Positions 1 to 8,777 of a DNA stretch of 64,000 nucleotides are shown here, in pieces. The position numbers and the translations under genes are program-made. Origin of the DNA: Flavobacterium flavigenum (GTDB lineage Bacteria > Bacteroidota > Bacteroidia > Flavobacteriales > Flavobacteriaceae); the NCBI RefSeq assembly GCF_027111255.2, contig NZ_CP114285.2, positions 4,960,001-5,024,000 of the forward strand. Reading direction: 5' to 3'. The stretch's first letter is position 1, and every line of letters starts with the position of its first letter. The notes beneath the pieces were generated by a model. It made no database searches and was not told where the DNA came from. It saw nothing but the letters and a program-made list of their open reading frames with translations.

Positions 1-219
1 CAACGAAGGCAATGGATGTCTTCCGCCATTTGCAGGATTGCAGTCCACAGAAGCCAAATCACGGTTTAGATCTACATAACGTGCACCTTTCAAATGTTCT
101 TTTTTATAATTTTCCTCCATATTAAGTCCGGCTCTGGCATCAACCAATATAATTTCGGATGAATTTTCTAGCTGAAGTAATGCTTCGGGTTCGATTATAG
201 GAGACCAATTTTGTGACAT
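1..219 (-). CDS. Sulfurtransferase (rhodanese family), N-terminal part
   Basis: The gene runs off the left edge; only the first 73 codons are present, starting from the ATG whose complement is at 217-219. The translation begins MSQNWSPIIEPEALLQL, then a hydrophobic strand ILVDAR, and a segment KGARYVDLNRDLA followed by GGRHPLP. This pattern (strand ending in DAR, then GA-x-x-x-D-x-x-x-D/L, then G-x-RHPLP) is typical of the first rhodanese domain of thiosulfate/3-mercaptopyruvate sulfurtransferases, which move sulfane sulfur to cyanide or other thiophiles in the cytoplasm. The catalytic cysteine lies in the second domain, outside the window, so activity cannot be judged. The family call is an inference from the N-terminal pattern only. 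Confidence 0.8.
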   Translation of the reverse strand, partial: MSQNWSPIIEPEALLQLENSSEIILVDARAGLNMEENYKKEHLKGARYVDLNRDLASVDCNPANGGRHPLPSL

Positions 220-238
220 CTGAATTTGTTATAGATAA

Positions 239-628
239 TTAATCAGGTATTTTTTCGATCAGGATTTCATTACCTGATTTATCAAAATAGGTACAGGTCA
301 TTTCCATAATATCAACACGCCATTTTGCGATTCCGCATTGTCCTGAGTGATTGCAAAAAGTAATATAATCTGTCTGACCATCCTGATGCGCTACCAGAAA
401 TTCTATAAAACGTTCTTTATTGGCTGTATCTTCAACTTTTATTTCAGGGTATTTTTCTTCTGAAATCACAGAATAATTATTTACACCATAATATTCAACA
501 TGCCCATCGTTAACAAACGTATCATACCCTTTTACGCCCAAAATAATTAGGTCCTGTATATAATTTGGAAAATCGGCACCGTTTTTTACTTTGGCATGTG
601 CCTCTTTTATTTGTTCGATTGTAAACAT
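239..628 (-). CDS. DUF1398 family protein (YbcV-like)
   Basis: A 129-residue protein, a usual length for the DUF1398 family (E. coli YbcV type). It starts MFTIEQIKEAHAKVKNGADF, a helix-rich opening, has a central YDTFVNDGHVEYYG segment, and ends in a strand-rich half including the segment HSGQCGIAKWRVDIMEMTCTY, where family members commonly have a G-x-x-KW-x-VD motif. There is no signal peptide or membrane segment, so it should be cytoplasmic. The biochemical role of the family is not established; members are often described only as phage-envelope-like or stress-associated. It lies between the sulfurtransferase gene and an alpha/beta hydrolase gene on the same strand, with 19- and 23-base gaps, so the three may be co-transcribed. 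Confidence is in the family, not in a function. Confidence 0.8.
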   Translation of the reverse strand: MFTIEQIKEAHAKVKNGADFPNYIQDLIILGVKGYDTFVNDGHVEYYGVNNYSVISEEKYPEIKVEDTANKERFIEFLVAHQDGQTDYITFCNHSGQCGIAKWRVDIMEMTCTYFDKSGNEILIEKIPD

Positions 629-651
629 AAAATTTGATTTAAGGTTTTACT

Positions 652-1644
652 TTATTGTTTCAAAAATACGATTAATGGTTTTATAAACTGATCAAAAGAT
701 TCAATATGTGGTAAATGTCCGGTGTTGGCGATTTCTACAAGTTGGGCATTCGGAATTGCTTTTTGAGTTTTTTTGCCCAGTTCGGCATAATTGCCCATTG
801 TCTTCCTGACTTCTTCAGAAACTATCGGTTTCCCTAAAGCAGTTTTATCCCTTGTTCCGATAATTAATAAAGTTGGGCTTTTGATGTTTTTAAATTCGTA
901 TAAAACCGGCTGCGTAAAAATCATATCATACATCAATGCGGAGTTCCATGCCACAACATTATAATTCGGAGCTGTTGTCCATCCCGCGCCAAGTTCAGCC
1001 CACTTTTGGAAATCAGCATTCCATTTACCGTCATAATAATTCGTCATTTGGTATTTTTTGATGGCTTCATAGTTTTGTTTTAATTCACTTTCGTACCACC
1101 AATCAACAGGTTTGTACGGGACGACTAATTTCCAGTCTTCTAAGCCAATCGGATTTTCCAAAACTAATTTCTCAGCAGTTTCCGGATACATTAGTGTAAA
1201 TCTTGCAGCTAACATTCCGCCCATGGAATGTCCTAAAACAGCTGTTTTTTTAATTCCCAAATGGTCTAAAAGTTTTTTGGTATTCTCGGCAAACTGCTGA
1301 AATGTATATTGGAAATTATCCGGTTTTGATGATTTTCCAAAACCAATCTGATCCGGGACAATAACACTGAAGCCTTCTTTTGCTAATGCTTTGATGGTAG
1401 TTTCCCAATAAGCCCCATTGAAATTTTTTCCGTGAAATAAGACAATGTTTTTATTATTGTAATTATTGGGTTTGATATCCATGTAAGCCATCTTTAAAAG
1501 CTGCCGCTGATTGCTTATTTCTAAAAAACTGACCGGAAATGGATATTCATAATTCGTTAAATTAATATCCAATGCTTTTATTTTTTCCTGCTGCGAAAAG
1601 CAAAGAAAAGGAAGTATGAGGAGTAAAAGTTTTAATTTTTTCAT
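652..1644 (-). CDS. Secreted alpha/beta hydrolase
   Basis: A 330-residue hydrolase with an N-terminal signal peptide (KK followed by a leucine-rich stretch and a likely cut after FCFSQ near residue 18), so it probably acts in the periplasm or outside the cell. The alpha/beta-hydrolase fold is shown by the oxyanion motif LFHGKNFNG near residues 69-76, the nucleophile elbow GHSMGG with Ser140, an acid in GTRDKT (Asp266), and a catalytic His310 in NTGHLPH. The order Ser-Asp-His and the length match the family. The substrate cannot be read from sequence; related proteins are annotated as haloalkane dehalogenase-like, epoxide hydrolase-like or esterase. It may be transcribed together with the DUF1398 gene that follows it at a 23-base gap. 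Confidence 0.88.
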   Translation of the reverse strand: MKKLKLLLLILPFLCFSQQEKIKALDINLTNYEYPFPVSFLEISNQRQLLKMAYMDIKPNNYNNKNIVLFHGKNFNGAYWETTIKALAKEGFSVIVPDQIGFGKSSKPDNFQYTFQQFAENTKKLLDHLGIKKTAVLGHSMGGMLAARFTLMYPETAEKLVLENPIGLEDWKLVVPYKPVDWWYESELKQNYEAIKKYQMTNYYDGKWNADFQKWAELGAGWTTAPNYNVVAWNSALMYDMIFTQPVLYEFKNIKSPTLLIIGTRDKTALGKPIVSEEVRKTMGNYAELGKKTQKAIPNAQLVEIANTGHLPHIESFDQFIKPLIVFLKQ

Positions 1645-1868
1645 TTCAGCATGTTTTAACGGCGGTATTTATAAAATTAAAGCTTACCATTTTAAAAGCA
1701 AAACATAAAATCTTAAAGTTATCAGAAAATTAATGCTGTAAGAAAGATTTTTTTTAAAGAAAATGTGATAAATAGTAAGCAGTTAAGCAGCATACAGGAT
1801 GCAACAGGACAGACTCTCAACGGCTTATAACTATATTAGGTATAACTATTTAACCAATTTAACCAATT

Positions 1869-4800
1869 ATGAAAAAAATTACCTTAACGTTTAAGCATGC
1901 GCTTAAAGTTTTTATGGTCTGTGTATTAATCACCACCTTCAGTGATTTAAAAGCCCAGACACTGGCATTTCCGGAAGCTACAGGTTTTGGAAAATTTACC
2001 ACAGGAGCAAGAGGAGCTGCAAATCCTCAAATTTATTTAGTAACCAATTTAAATGACAGCGGACATGGGTCTTTTCGCGACGCCGTTAGTCAGGAAGGAA
2101 GGTTTGTTATTTTTAAAGTAGGGGGGATTATAAACGTAGCTTCTCCAATTTCTATTGCAAAAAATACGACTATTGCCGGGCAAACAGCTACAGGAGAGGG
2201 AATTGTACTGTTAGGAGCAAAGGTTTCATTTACAGGAGCTAGCAATACGATTGCACGCTATGTTCGTATTCGTTTCGGGGCAACAACTCAAAATCAGGAT
2301 GCGTCAGGTATTTCAAATGGAGCCAATATAATTTTAGACCATATGAGTTTTACCTGGGGCACAGATGAAGTCTTCTCGGTAAATTGGGACGGTAAAGGTA
2401 CAAGTCCAGATAATATTACAATCCAGAATTCAATTATTGGGCAGGGAATGCACCGTCACAACCATTCAGCCGGAGGATTAATGCAGCCTTCTGCTGGTGG
2501 TAAGATAAGTTTGATTGGAAATTTATATATATGCAATAAAACCCGTAACAATAAAGTAAAAGGAATCAATGAATTTGTAAACAACGTTGTATATAATTGG
2601 GGAAATTATGGAAATACATACGGACATACCGAATCTGGAGATGCCTATATTATGGGTGGAGATTCCGCCGGCGGATCAGATGTCAACATTATCAATAATT
2701 ATTTTATAGGTGGACCAAATACAAGTTCTACAGTTTCATCACCTTTTAACCGTGGAAATGATAACTTCTCATTATATGGTTCAGGAAATTATTTTGATAA
2801 TAATAAAGATGGTGTTTTAAATGGTGCACTAGTTCCTTACGATTTAACAGGATATCCTACCGGAGATTTATCAACTCTTTTGTCAATACCGTATGATTAT
2901 CCAATGAAAAATCCAACATTGTCTGCTGTTGATGCTTATGATAAGATTGTATCAAGCGTTGGAGCTTCTTATCCAAGGCGAGATCAGGTAGAAAATTTAA
3001 TGATTTCAGATTTGATGTCTAAAGGCACAACAGCTACTTATGTATATGTTCAAAGTGATTTAACCAGTAAATTTGGTTTCATCAACGGAGGTGCCGGACA
3101 TGTTTATGGTGCTCCGGCTTCTTTGGATACAGACAATGACGGTATGCCTGATGTATGGGAAGGTGCCAATGGTTTAGACAAAAACACTCCGGATGCATTG
3201 GCTGTTAGTACAACAAACGCTCCTTATCTGAATATCGAGGTGTATATTAACGGATTAACCAGTACAACACCTTCAGATTTTATTATTCCGCCATCTAATG
3301 TGAATTTTACGAATGTGGTTTCAACAGAAGTTCCACCAGCAAGTTCTTTAAAAATCAACTGGATTGACGGCGCGATTAACGAGGACAATTATATCGTAGA
3401 GCGTTCAGAGAATGGTACAGATTTTAATGTAATTGCTACTCTTGGAGCAAATACTACAAGTTACAATGACTCAGGTTTGCTTCCAAATACGCAATATTAT
3501 TATCGTGTTAAAGCAAAAAACAGCGCAGAATCATCAGTATATGAAACGGCTTCGGTAATTACACCGCCAATTCCGTCAGCTCCAGTTAAAGCGTCCGCAC
3601 CTAATCCGGCTACAGGACTTACTAACATTCAGCTGACAAGCGGGAATTTATCATTAAAATGGAGTGGAAGCACAAATACAACAACTTATGCTGTTTATTT
3701 TGGTACTGATCCTTTAAATTTAGCTAAGCTGGCTGATGTAGCTTATGTTGCAGCTCCAACTTATCAACTTACAGGATTAAGTCCGGCAGTAACTTATTAT
3801 TGGAGAATTGATGCTTCTAATGCTAAAGGAACAATAACCGGTGATGTATGGAATTTTCGCGCGCTGACACCAGAACTTGTTGGTCATTGGCCGTTTAAAG
3901 AAGCAGCAGGAGAAGGTCAGCAAATTGAAGATATTTCAGGCTATGGAAACAACGGACAATTAGATGCGGCTTTCGATAATAGTAATGTGAGAGTAGCCGG
4001 AAAAGAGAACAATGCCATAGATTTTGCAACATTAACGCCTAATAAACTTATGGTAAGTGTTCCTAATCAGGATAATATTTTATTTGATAAAAATTCTTTT
4101 ACTGTTTCATTTTGGATGAAAGCTGATGCCAGTTTAATACCGGCAGGTTCAACATTAAGTTCCTATATTTTATGCAAAGGGTCGATAACAAAAAATACGA
4201 CTACAGGAGCAACAGGAAGAAGGTTTAATGTAGAAATTAAAAGCAATCAATTACGTTTTGCGATAGATGATGATAAAACAAAAACGGAACTTGCATCATC
4301 ATTAGCAGCGACCAGTTATTTTACAGGAAATTGGGTGAATGTAATTATTATGAGAGATGTTACCGCATCTAAATTAAGAATATATACGAATGGTGTTTTT
4401 ACTAATGAGAAAACTGATGCAACAGGAACAGCTGTAGGGATTGGAGAAGCAACAGATTTAGTAATTGGGAATATCGGGGCACTTGAACTGTTTGCCAATA
4501 CTACTCCGGCACCTTACAAAGGTTTATTTGATGAACTTAAAATATTTAATTATGCACTAACTGCAACAGAGATAACGCAGTTGTATAATCAAACGTTATT
4601 GAGCAATGATAAGTTTACACAAAATAAAGTTAGTGGTACTGTATATCCTAATCCTGCAAAAGAAAAGATTTTTATCAGTATTCCAGGTTATAAACAATCA
4701 TATGTTACAGCGACTTTAAGCGATGTGACAGGAAAAATTATTCTTAAGGAAAAAATTTCATCTGACGGAAATGGCGTTTTTAAGTTAAACATTGCAAATA

Positions 4801-4877
4801 AAAAAGTATCAGGACTTTATATTTTAAATGTTTCAGGAGAAAATTTAAACAGCAATTACAAAATTATGGCAGAATAA
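1869..4877 (+). CDS. Secreted pectate lyase-like protein with Fn3, LamG and T9SS tail
   Basis: A 1002-residue modular exoenzyme. Residues 1-30 are a signal peptide ending in LKAQ. Residues about 32-470 form a right-handed beta-helix of polysaccharide lyase family 1 type: it opens with FPEATGFGKFTTGARGG-like sequence, has repeated N-x-I/V turns, and contains NIILDHMSFTWGTDEV, where the D-H-x-S-x-x-W-x-x-D segment is characteristic of PL1 calcium/substrate binding. A fibronectin III-like module follows (about 475-570), a second Fn3-like module (about 575-670), then a concanavalin/LamG module (about 672-920, with HWPFKE and DISGYGNNG). The last 75 residues (from about 928) contain VYPNPAKEKIFIS, the type IX secretion sorting tail. 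It should cleave pectin-like polyuronide outside the cell. It is monocistronic, ended by a strong terminator. Confidence 0.9.
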   Translation: MKKITLTFKHALKVFMVCVLITTFSDLKAQTLAFPEATGFGKFTTGARGAANPQIYLVTNLNDSGHGSFRDAVSQEGRFVIFKVGGIINVASPISIAKNTTIAGQTATGEGIVLLGAKVSFTGASNTIARYVRIRFGATTQNQDASGISNGANIILDHMSFTWGTDEVFSVNWDGKGTSPDNITIQNSIIGQGMHRHNHSAGGLMQPSAGGKISLIGNLYICNKTRNNKVKGINEFVNNVVYNWGNYGNTYGHTESGDAYIMGGDSAGGSDVNIINNYFIGGPNTSSTVSSPFNRGNDNFSLYGSGNYFDNNKDGVLNGALVPYDLTGYPTGDLSTLLSIPYDYPMKNPTLSAVDAYDKIVSSVGASYPRRDQVENLMISDLMSKGTTATYVYVQSDLTSKFGFINGGAGHVYGAPASLDTDNDGMPDVWEGANGLDKNTPDALAVSTTNAPYLNIEVYINGLTSTTPSDFIIPPSNVNFTNVVSTEVPPASSLKINWIDGAINEDNYIVERSENGTDFNVIATLGANTTSYNDSGLLPNTQYYYRVKAKNSAESSVYETASVITPPIPSAPVKASAPNPATGLTNIQLTSGNLSLKWSGSTNTTTYAVYFGTDPLNLAKLADVAYVAAPTYQLTGLSPAVTYYWRIDASNAKGTITGDVWNFRALTPELVGHWPFKEAAGEGQQIEDISGYGNNGQLDAAFDNSNVRVAGKENNAIDFATLTPNKLMVSVPNQDNILFDKNSFTVSFWMKADASLIPAGSTLSSYILCKGSITKNTTTGATGRRFNVEIKSNQLRFAIDDDKTKTELASSLAATSYFTGNWVNVIIMRDVTASKLRIYTNGVFTNEKTDATGTAVGIGEATDLVIGNIGALELFANTTPAPYKGLFDELKIFNYALTATEITQLYNQTLLSNDKFTQNKVSGTVYPNPAKEKIFISIPGYKQSYVTATLSDVTGKIILKEKISSDGNGVFKLNIANKKVSGLYILNVSGENLNSNYKIMAE

Positions 4878-4900
4878 GAGCAGAATATTTGTCATAAAAA

Positions 4901-4930
4901 AACCGTTACATTCATTTGTAACGGTTTTTA
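4901..4930. terminator. Bidirectional intrinsic terminator
   Basis: A perfect 10-bp inverted repeat, AACCGTTACA and TGTAACGGTT, with a six-base loop lies between the converging pectate lyase and thioesterase genes. The run of A before and T after the stem lets it act for both strands. Confidence 0.9.
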
Positions 4931-4955
4931 TAATTTATAAAAAATTGGATATTTT

Positions 4956-5393
4956 TTAAACTCCTACGAAATCGTCACTTTTTGGAAAAATGCTCAATGC
5001 CTCGACAGCAATTTCAGGTGTTGGAGAAGCCAGTTTTCTAAGTTTGGTATCCATCCAGGCACCATCGACTGTAATAGTGGCACAAAGTGTATCGTCTTCT
5101 CGGCGGAATTCGTGAATGATAGACCAACGTGAAGCATCGGCCTTCATTTTGGATGTTTTGGTATGAATAAATATTTTATCCGAAAGTTTTAATTCTTTTC
5201 TGAAAACACATTCTTCCCTAAATAAAACAGGTCCAAAACTTTGTTCCTGCATTACTCTTAAGGTTAAACCTAATTCGTTTAGGATTTCAATACGATGCTG
5301 GGCGCCAAAATCGTAATAAGCACTGTGACGTACATGAAAATTAGGATCAAGATCCGACCAGCGAAAGGATATTTCTTTTATAAATGAAGCCAT
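4956..5393 (-). CDS. Acyl-CoA thioesterase-like protein (4HBT hot-dog fold)
   Basis: A 145-residue single hot-dog domain. Near the start it has RWSDLDPNFHVRHSAYYDF; the D-x-x-x-H-V-x-x-S/N-x-x-Y arrangement at residues 14-26 is the catalytic signature of the 4-hydroxybenzoyl-CoA thioesterase family (FadM/YbgC-like), where the Asp activates water and the long helix follows. Length and strand pattern fit one hot-dog domain; active enzymes are usually dimers or tetramers in the cytoplasm and hydrolyse acyl-CoA thioesters. The substrate is not evident. It is convergent with the pectate lyase gene and shares its terminator, so it is likely transcribed alone. Confidence 0.85.
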   Translation of the reverse strand: MASFIKEISFRWSDLDPNFHVRHSAYYDFGAQHRIEILNELGLTLRVMQEQSFGPVLFREECVFRKELKLSDKIFIHTKTSKMKADASRWSIIHEFRREDDTLCATITVDGAWMDTKLRKLASPTPEIAVEALSIFPKSDDFVGV

Positions 5394-5560
5394 TTTTTTG
5401 TATTTTGTAGATAAATTTAGGATACGAAATTACTAATATAATGAAACGGTTTTGTTGAAAGTTTAGTACTTTTACTTAAGGATTGTTATTTCTTAGAAAT
5501 CTCTATATCGCAGATAAACTTCTGTCGGGATTAATTCGGGAAACTTTTTTTGATAGCTTC

Positions 5561-6241
5561 CTATGGGATGATTATTTTTCGTTTAATTTTTCTTTCGATT
5601 TCGGGTAATAGTTTATCATTTAAAAGGGTATTCATGCTTTTTTCAATATTTGGAAAATTTGGAGGACTAAGTATATTTTTCTTTTTAATATTGGTAATAT
5701 TCCCAGCATTAAAATTTGAAATTACTTCATTGGTATTTAAATTTATAAAAGTATTATTTAAAAAAATATTTGTCATTTTATCTCCAGCAATAATTACTGT
5801 TTGTTCAAATTGTAATCCAAAATAACCATTCACAATAAGTAAATATTCCAAATTGTATTTCATTTTTATATTTTTTAAATTTTCGCTTAAATATTCATGT
5901 TTTTCGGAGTAATAATCGGGGTAGTTTTCGCTATTAATTGTTTCATTTATTTGAGTAACTTTAAGATTTAAAGAGTCTAAATTTTTCAAATATGCATTAA
6001 TTATTCTTTCAGTTGGATTTCCTGTTCCTGTTTCTAAAAATTTATAGGCACCATAAAAGAGGTCCTTTTTTTCTAAAACTGTTGAATCAACAATTGGATT
6101 ACCGATCGCTTGTCTAATTATTTTACATGGACCATCTATATTAAAAATCACCCCTATTTTCTTCTGTTCAAAATTTTGTGAATAGCCAAAATTAAAAAGT
6201 GTAATTATACTTATTAGAAGAAAGTTTTTTTTTAGTTTCAT
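5561..6241 (-). CDS. Secreted protein of unknown function
   Basis: I do not recognise this 226-residue protein. It begins with a clear signal peptide (MKLKKNFLLISIITLFNFG, cut near YSQ at about residue 22), so it is exported. The mature part is mixed alpha/beta and rich in Asn, Ile and Lys, without cysteine pairs or a lipobox; a segment EYLLIVNGYFGLQF (about residues 130-143) resembles the central strand of many lipoprotein-like domains of unknown function. It lacks a T9SS tail. AT content is higher than in neighbouring housekeeping genes, which is common for young or accessory genes. It stands alone, with the dnaK control region upstream and 167 bases separating it from the thioesterase gene downstream. 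Confidence 0.7.
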   Translation of the reverse strand: MKLKKNFLLISIITLFNFGYSQNFEQKKIGVIFNIDGPCKIIRQAIGNPIVDSTVLEKKDLFYGAYKFLETGTGNPTERIINAYLKNLDSLNLKVTQINETINSENYPDYYSEKHEYLSENLKNIKMKYNLEYLLIVNGYFGLQFEQTVIIAGDKMTNIFLNNTFINLNTNEVISNFNAGNITNIKKKNILSPPNFPNIEKSMNTLLNDKLLPEIERKIKRKIIIP

Positions 6242-6689
6242 TTTTTATTTGACTTAGTATTGAATATAATTTTTTCTAAATAGGATATTTTTCACGAAGA
6301 TAATTCTTTTGATCAATTTGTATTACTAAATTATTAATAGAAATATTAACTAATAGTCATTTTTAATATTCAGTTTCTTCACAATCCATTACAAAGGAAC
6401 TTACTGATCAGGTGCTTAACAAAATTTTTTATAAACTTAAAATAGGTATCCTTATTATGGCTGGGTTCGCCATAAAAGATATAGCGGAATAGCAGGAACT
6501 TAGCTCCTAAAATGACAGCTAAACTATTAATATGCCATGATTGTCAGATATTAAAAATGCCATGTTGGCAGATTTTTTTTGACATGCCAATAGCAAACTG
6601 ACAAATTATATTGGTTTTTTATCTTGGCACAAAGATTGACTTATGCCACATGAGTTTAAAAATTAAATCAAAAATTAAATATATAAAAA
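6242..6689 (+). promoter_or_regulatory. dnaK upstream region with TGNCA cluster
   Basis: This 448-base gap holds no gene. From 6513 to 6648 the pentamer TGNCA occurs ten times (starts at 6513, 6533, 6542, 6558, 6566, 6580, 6585, 6599, 6625 and 6644). TGCCATGTTGGCA at 6558-6570 is a perfect 5-3-5 palindrome and TTGGCA/TGCCAA at 6565/6585 a wider one. A hairpin TTATGGC-loop-GCCATAA lies at 6455-6475. I infer a heat-shock control region; no clean TAnnTTTG box is present, TATCTTGG at 6619-6626 being the nearest. Confidence 0.55.
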
Positions 6690-8573
6690 ATGGGTAAAAT
6701 AATCGGAATTGACTTAGGTACGACGAACTCTTGTGTTTCTGTAATGGAAGGTAACGAAGCAGTTGTTATCCCTAACGCAGAAGGAAAAAGAACTACTCCT
6801 TCTATCATCGCTTTTGTTGAAGGTGGAGAAATTAAAGTAGGTGATCCTGCAAAAAGACAAGCAGTAACGAATCCTACAAAAACGATTGCTTCTATTAAAC
6901 GTTTTATGGGACACACTTTTGCTGAAACAGCTGAAGAGGCAAAAAGAGTTCCTTACAGTGTTGTAAAAGGTGACAACAATACACCACGTGTTGATATTGA
7001 TGGTCGTTTATACACTGCTCAGGAGTTGTCTGCAATGACACTTCAAAAAATGAAAAAAACTGCTGAAGACTATTTAGGTCAAACAGTTACTGAGGCAGTT
7101 ATTACAGTTCCTGCTTACTTTAACGATGCCCAACGTCAGGCTACTAAAGAAGCTGGAGAGATTGCTGGTCTTAAAGTGATGCGTATCATCAACGAGCCAA
7201 CTGCTGCTGCACTTGCTTACGGATTAGATAAAAAAGGTAAAGATCAAAAAATTGCTGTTTACGATTTAGGTGGAGGTACTTTTGATATTTCTGTTCTTGA
7301 ATTAGGAGACGGTGTATTCGAAGTATTATCTACAAATGGTGATACTCACTTAGGTGGAGATGATTTTGATCAGGTAATCATTGACTGGTTAGCTGACGAA
7401 TTCAAATCTGAAGAAGGTATTGATTTACGTTTAGACCCAATGTCATTACAACGTTTGAAAGAAGCTGCTGAGAAAGCAAAAATTGAATTGTCTTCTTCTG
7501 CTGAAACTGAGGTAAACTTGCCATACGTTACAGCTACTGCTTCAGGACCAAAACACTTAGTGAAAAAATTATCTAGAGCTAAATTTGAGCAATTATCTGA
7601 TTCTTTAGTAAAACGTTCTATGGAGCCAGTTGCTAAAGCATTAAAAGATGCAGGTTTATCTACATCTGATATCGACGAAGTAATCCTTGTAGGAGGTTCT
7701 ACGCGTATGCCAAGAATCGCTGACGAAGTGGAGAAATTCTTCGGTAAAAAAGCATCTAAAGGTGTTAACCCTGATGAGGTTGTGGCTATTGGAGCTGCTA
7801 TTCAGGGTGGGGTTTTATCTGGAGATGTAAAAGATGTATTGTTACTTGACGTAACTCCATTAGCTTTAGGTATCGAAACTATGGGGGGTGTAATGACAAC
7901 TCTTATCGATGCTAACACGACTATCCCAACTAAAAAATCTCAGGTATTCTCTACAGCTGCTGATTCTCAGCCATCTGTTGAAATCCACGTTTTACAAGGG
8001 GCAAGAGCAATGGCTGCTGATAACAAAACTATCGGTCGTTTCCACTTAGATGGTATTCCACCAGCACCAAGAGGAGTTCCTCAAATCGAAGTTTCTTTCG
8101 ATATTGATGCTAACGGTATCATCAAAGTTTCTGCAACTGACAAAGGAACTGGAAAATCTCACGATATCCGTATCGAAGCTTCATCTGGTTTAACAGCGGA
8201 AGAAATCGAAAAAATGAAAAAAGATGCTGAAGCTAACGCTGATGCTGACAGAATTGCAAAAGAAAGAGCTGAAAAATTAAACGAAGCTGACAGTACTATC
8301 TTCCAGACTGAATCTCAATTGAAAGAGTTAGGAGATAAAATCTCAGCTGACCACAAAACAGCTATTGAATATGCTTTAACTGAATTGAGAATGGCTCACC
8401 AATCTCAGGATCTTGACGCAATCCAAAAAGGATTAGATAATGTAAATGCAGCTTGGAAAACAGCTACAGAAGCAATGTACGCTCAGGGTGGTGAAGGTCA
8501 ACAAGCAGCTCCGCAACAAGAGCAGTCTTCTGGAGATAACGTTGAAGACGTTGAATTCGAAGAAGTCAAATAA
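6690..8573 (+). CDS. dnaK: Molecular chaperone DnaK (Hsp70)
   Basis: A 627-residue Hsp70, the normal bacterial length. It starts MGKIIGIDLGTTNSCVSVMEG with the phosphate-1 loop at residues 6-13, has the second phosphate motif DLGGGTFDIS from residue 192, an adenosine-motif region around GGSTRMPRI, the hydrophobic linker VLLLDVTPLALG (about 385-396), the beta-sandwich substrate domain, and a helical lid ending NVEDVEFEEVK, the conserved C-terminal tail. It binds exposed hydrophobic peptides in the cytoplasm in an ATP-driven cycle with DnaJ and GrpE. Those partners are not adjacent: upstream is an orphan gene and downstream the integrase island, so dnaK is monocistronic here. Heat induction is expected from the family and the motif-rich upstream region. 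The identity is secure. Confidence 0.99.
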   Translation: MGKIIGIDLGTTNSCVSVMEGNEAVVIPNAEGKRTTPSIIAFVEGGEIKVGDPAKRQAVTNPTKTIASIKRFMGHTFAETAEEAKRVPYSVVKGDNNTPRVDIDGRLYTAQELSAMTLQKMKKTAEDYLGQTVTEAVITVPAYFNDAQRQATKEAGEIAGLKVMRIINEPTAAALAYGLDKKGKDQKIAVYDLGGGTFDISVLELGDGVFEVLSTNGDTHLGGDDFDQVIIDWLADEFKSEEGIDLRLDPMSLQRLKEAAEKAKIELSSSAETEVNLPYVTATASGPKHLVKKLSRAKFEQLSDSLVKRSMEPVAKALKDAGLSTSDIDEVILVGGSTRMPRIADEVEKFFGKKASKGVNPDEVVAIGAAIQGGVLSGDVKDVLLLDVTPLALGIETMGGVMTTLIDANTTIPTKKSQVFSTAADSQPSVEIHVLQGARAMAADNKTIGRFHLDGIPPAPRGVPQIEVSFDIDANGIIKVSATDKGTGKSHDIRIEASSGLTAEEIEKMKKDAEANADADRIAKERAEKLNEADSTIFQTESQLKELGDKISADHKTAIEYALTELRMAHQSQDLDAIQKGLDNVNAAWKTATEAMYAQGGEGQQAAPQQEQSSGDNVEDVEFEEVK

Positions 8574-8605
8574 GTACTGATTAACATCAGTTAATAATAA
8601 GTGTT

Positions 8606-8642
8606 AAACCGCTGTAAACGTAAAGTTTACAGCGGTTTTTCT
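8606..8642 (+). terminator. dnaK intrinsic terminator
   Basis: A perfect 14-bp stem, AAACCGCTGTAAAC at 8606-8619 and GTTTACAGCGGTTT at 8625-8638, with a five-base loop GTAAA, followed by T-rich sequence. It ends the dnaK transcript and marks the left flank of the integrase island. Confidence 0.95.
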
Positions 8643-8688
8643 TTTTTGTTCTTTTTCGTTTATATTGTTTTTTAGTCGTTTTTTATTA

Positions 8689-8760
8689 TATATTTGTATC
8701 ATATTTGTACCGGCACTTAAAAGGCGATAATGTGGCACTTATGTATACTTATGGCACTTA
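8689..8760 (+). promoter_or_regulatory. Promoter and GGCACTTA repeats at island left edge
   Basis: A TATATTTG box at 8689-8696 fits the Bacteroidota -7 element, with a possible TTG at 8665-8667 (21-base spacer). Just downstream, GGCACTTA occurs three times at 8712, 8734 and 8753, spaced 22 and 19 bases, and AAGGCGAT twice. The repeats could be operator sites for the HTH protein or accessory binding sites for the recombinase; this is inference. Confidence 0.45.
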
Positions 8761-8777
8761 AATTGGGGATAAAGGCG

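Noticed and set aside
5550..5825. Plus-strand hydrophobic frame of 91 codons opposite the secreted orphan
   Set aside because: The minus-strand frame has a clear signal peptide and full length, while this one is low-complexity Phe/Ile-rich shadow sequence.
6455..6475. Hairpin with GGTTC loop upstream of dnaK as a tRNA or riboswitch remnant
   Set aside because: The surrounding sequence does not form other tRNA arms or a known riboswitch core, so it is only noted as a hairpin.
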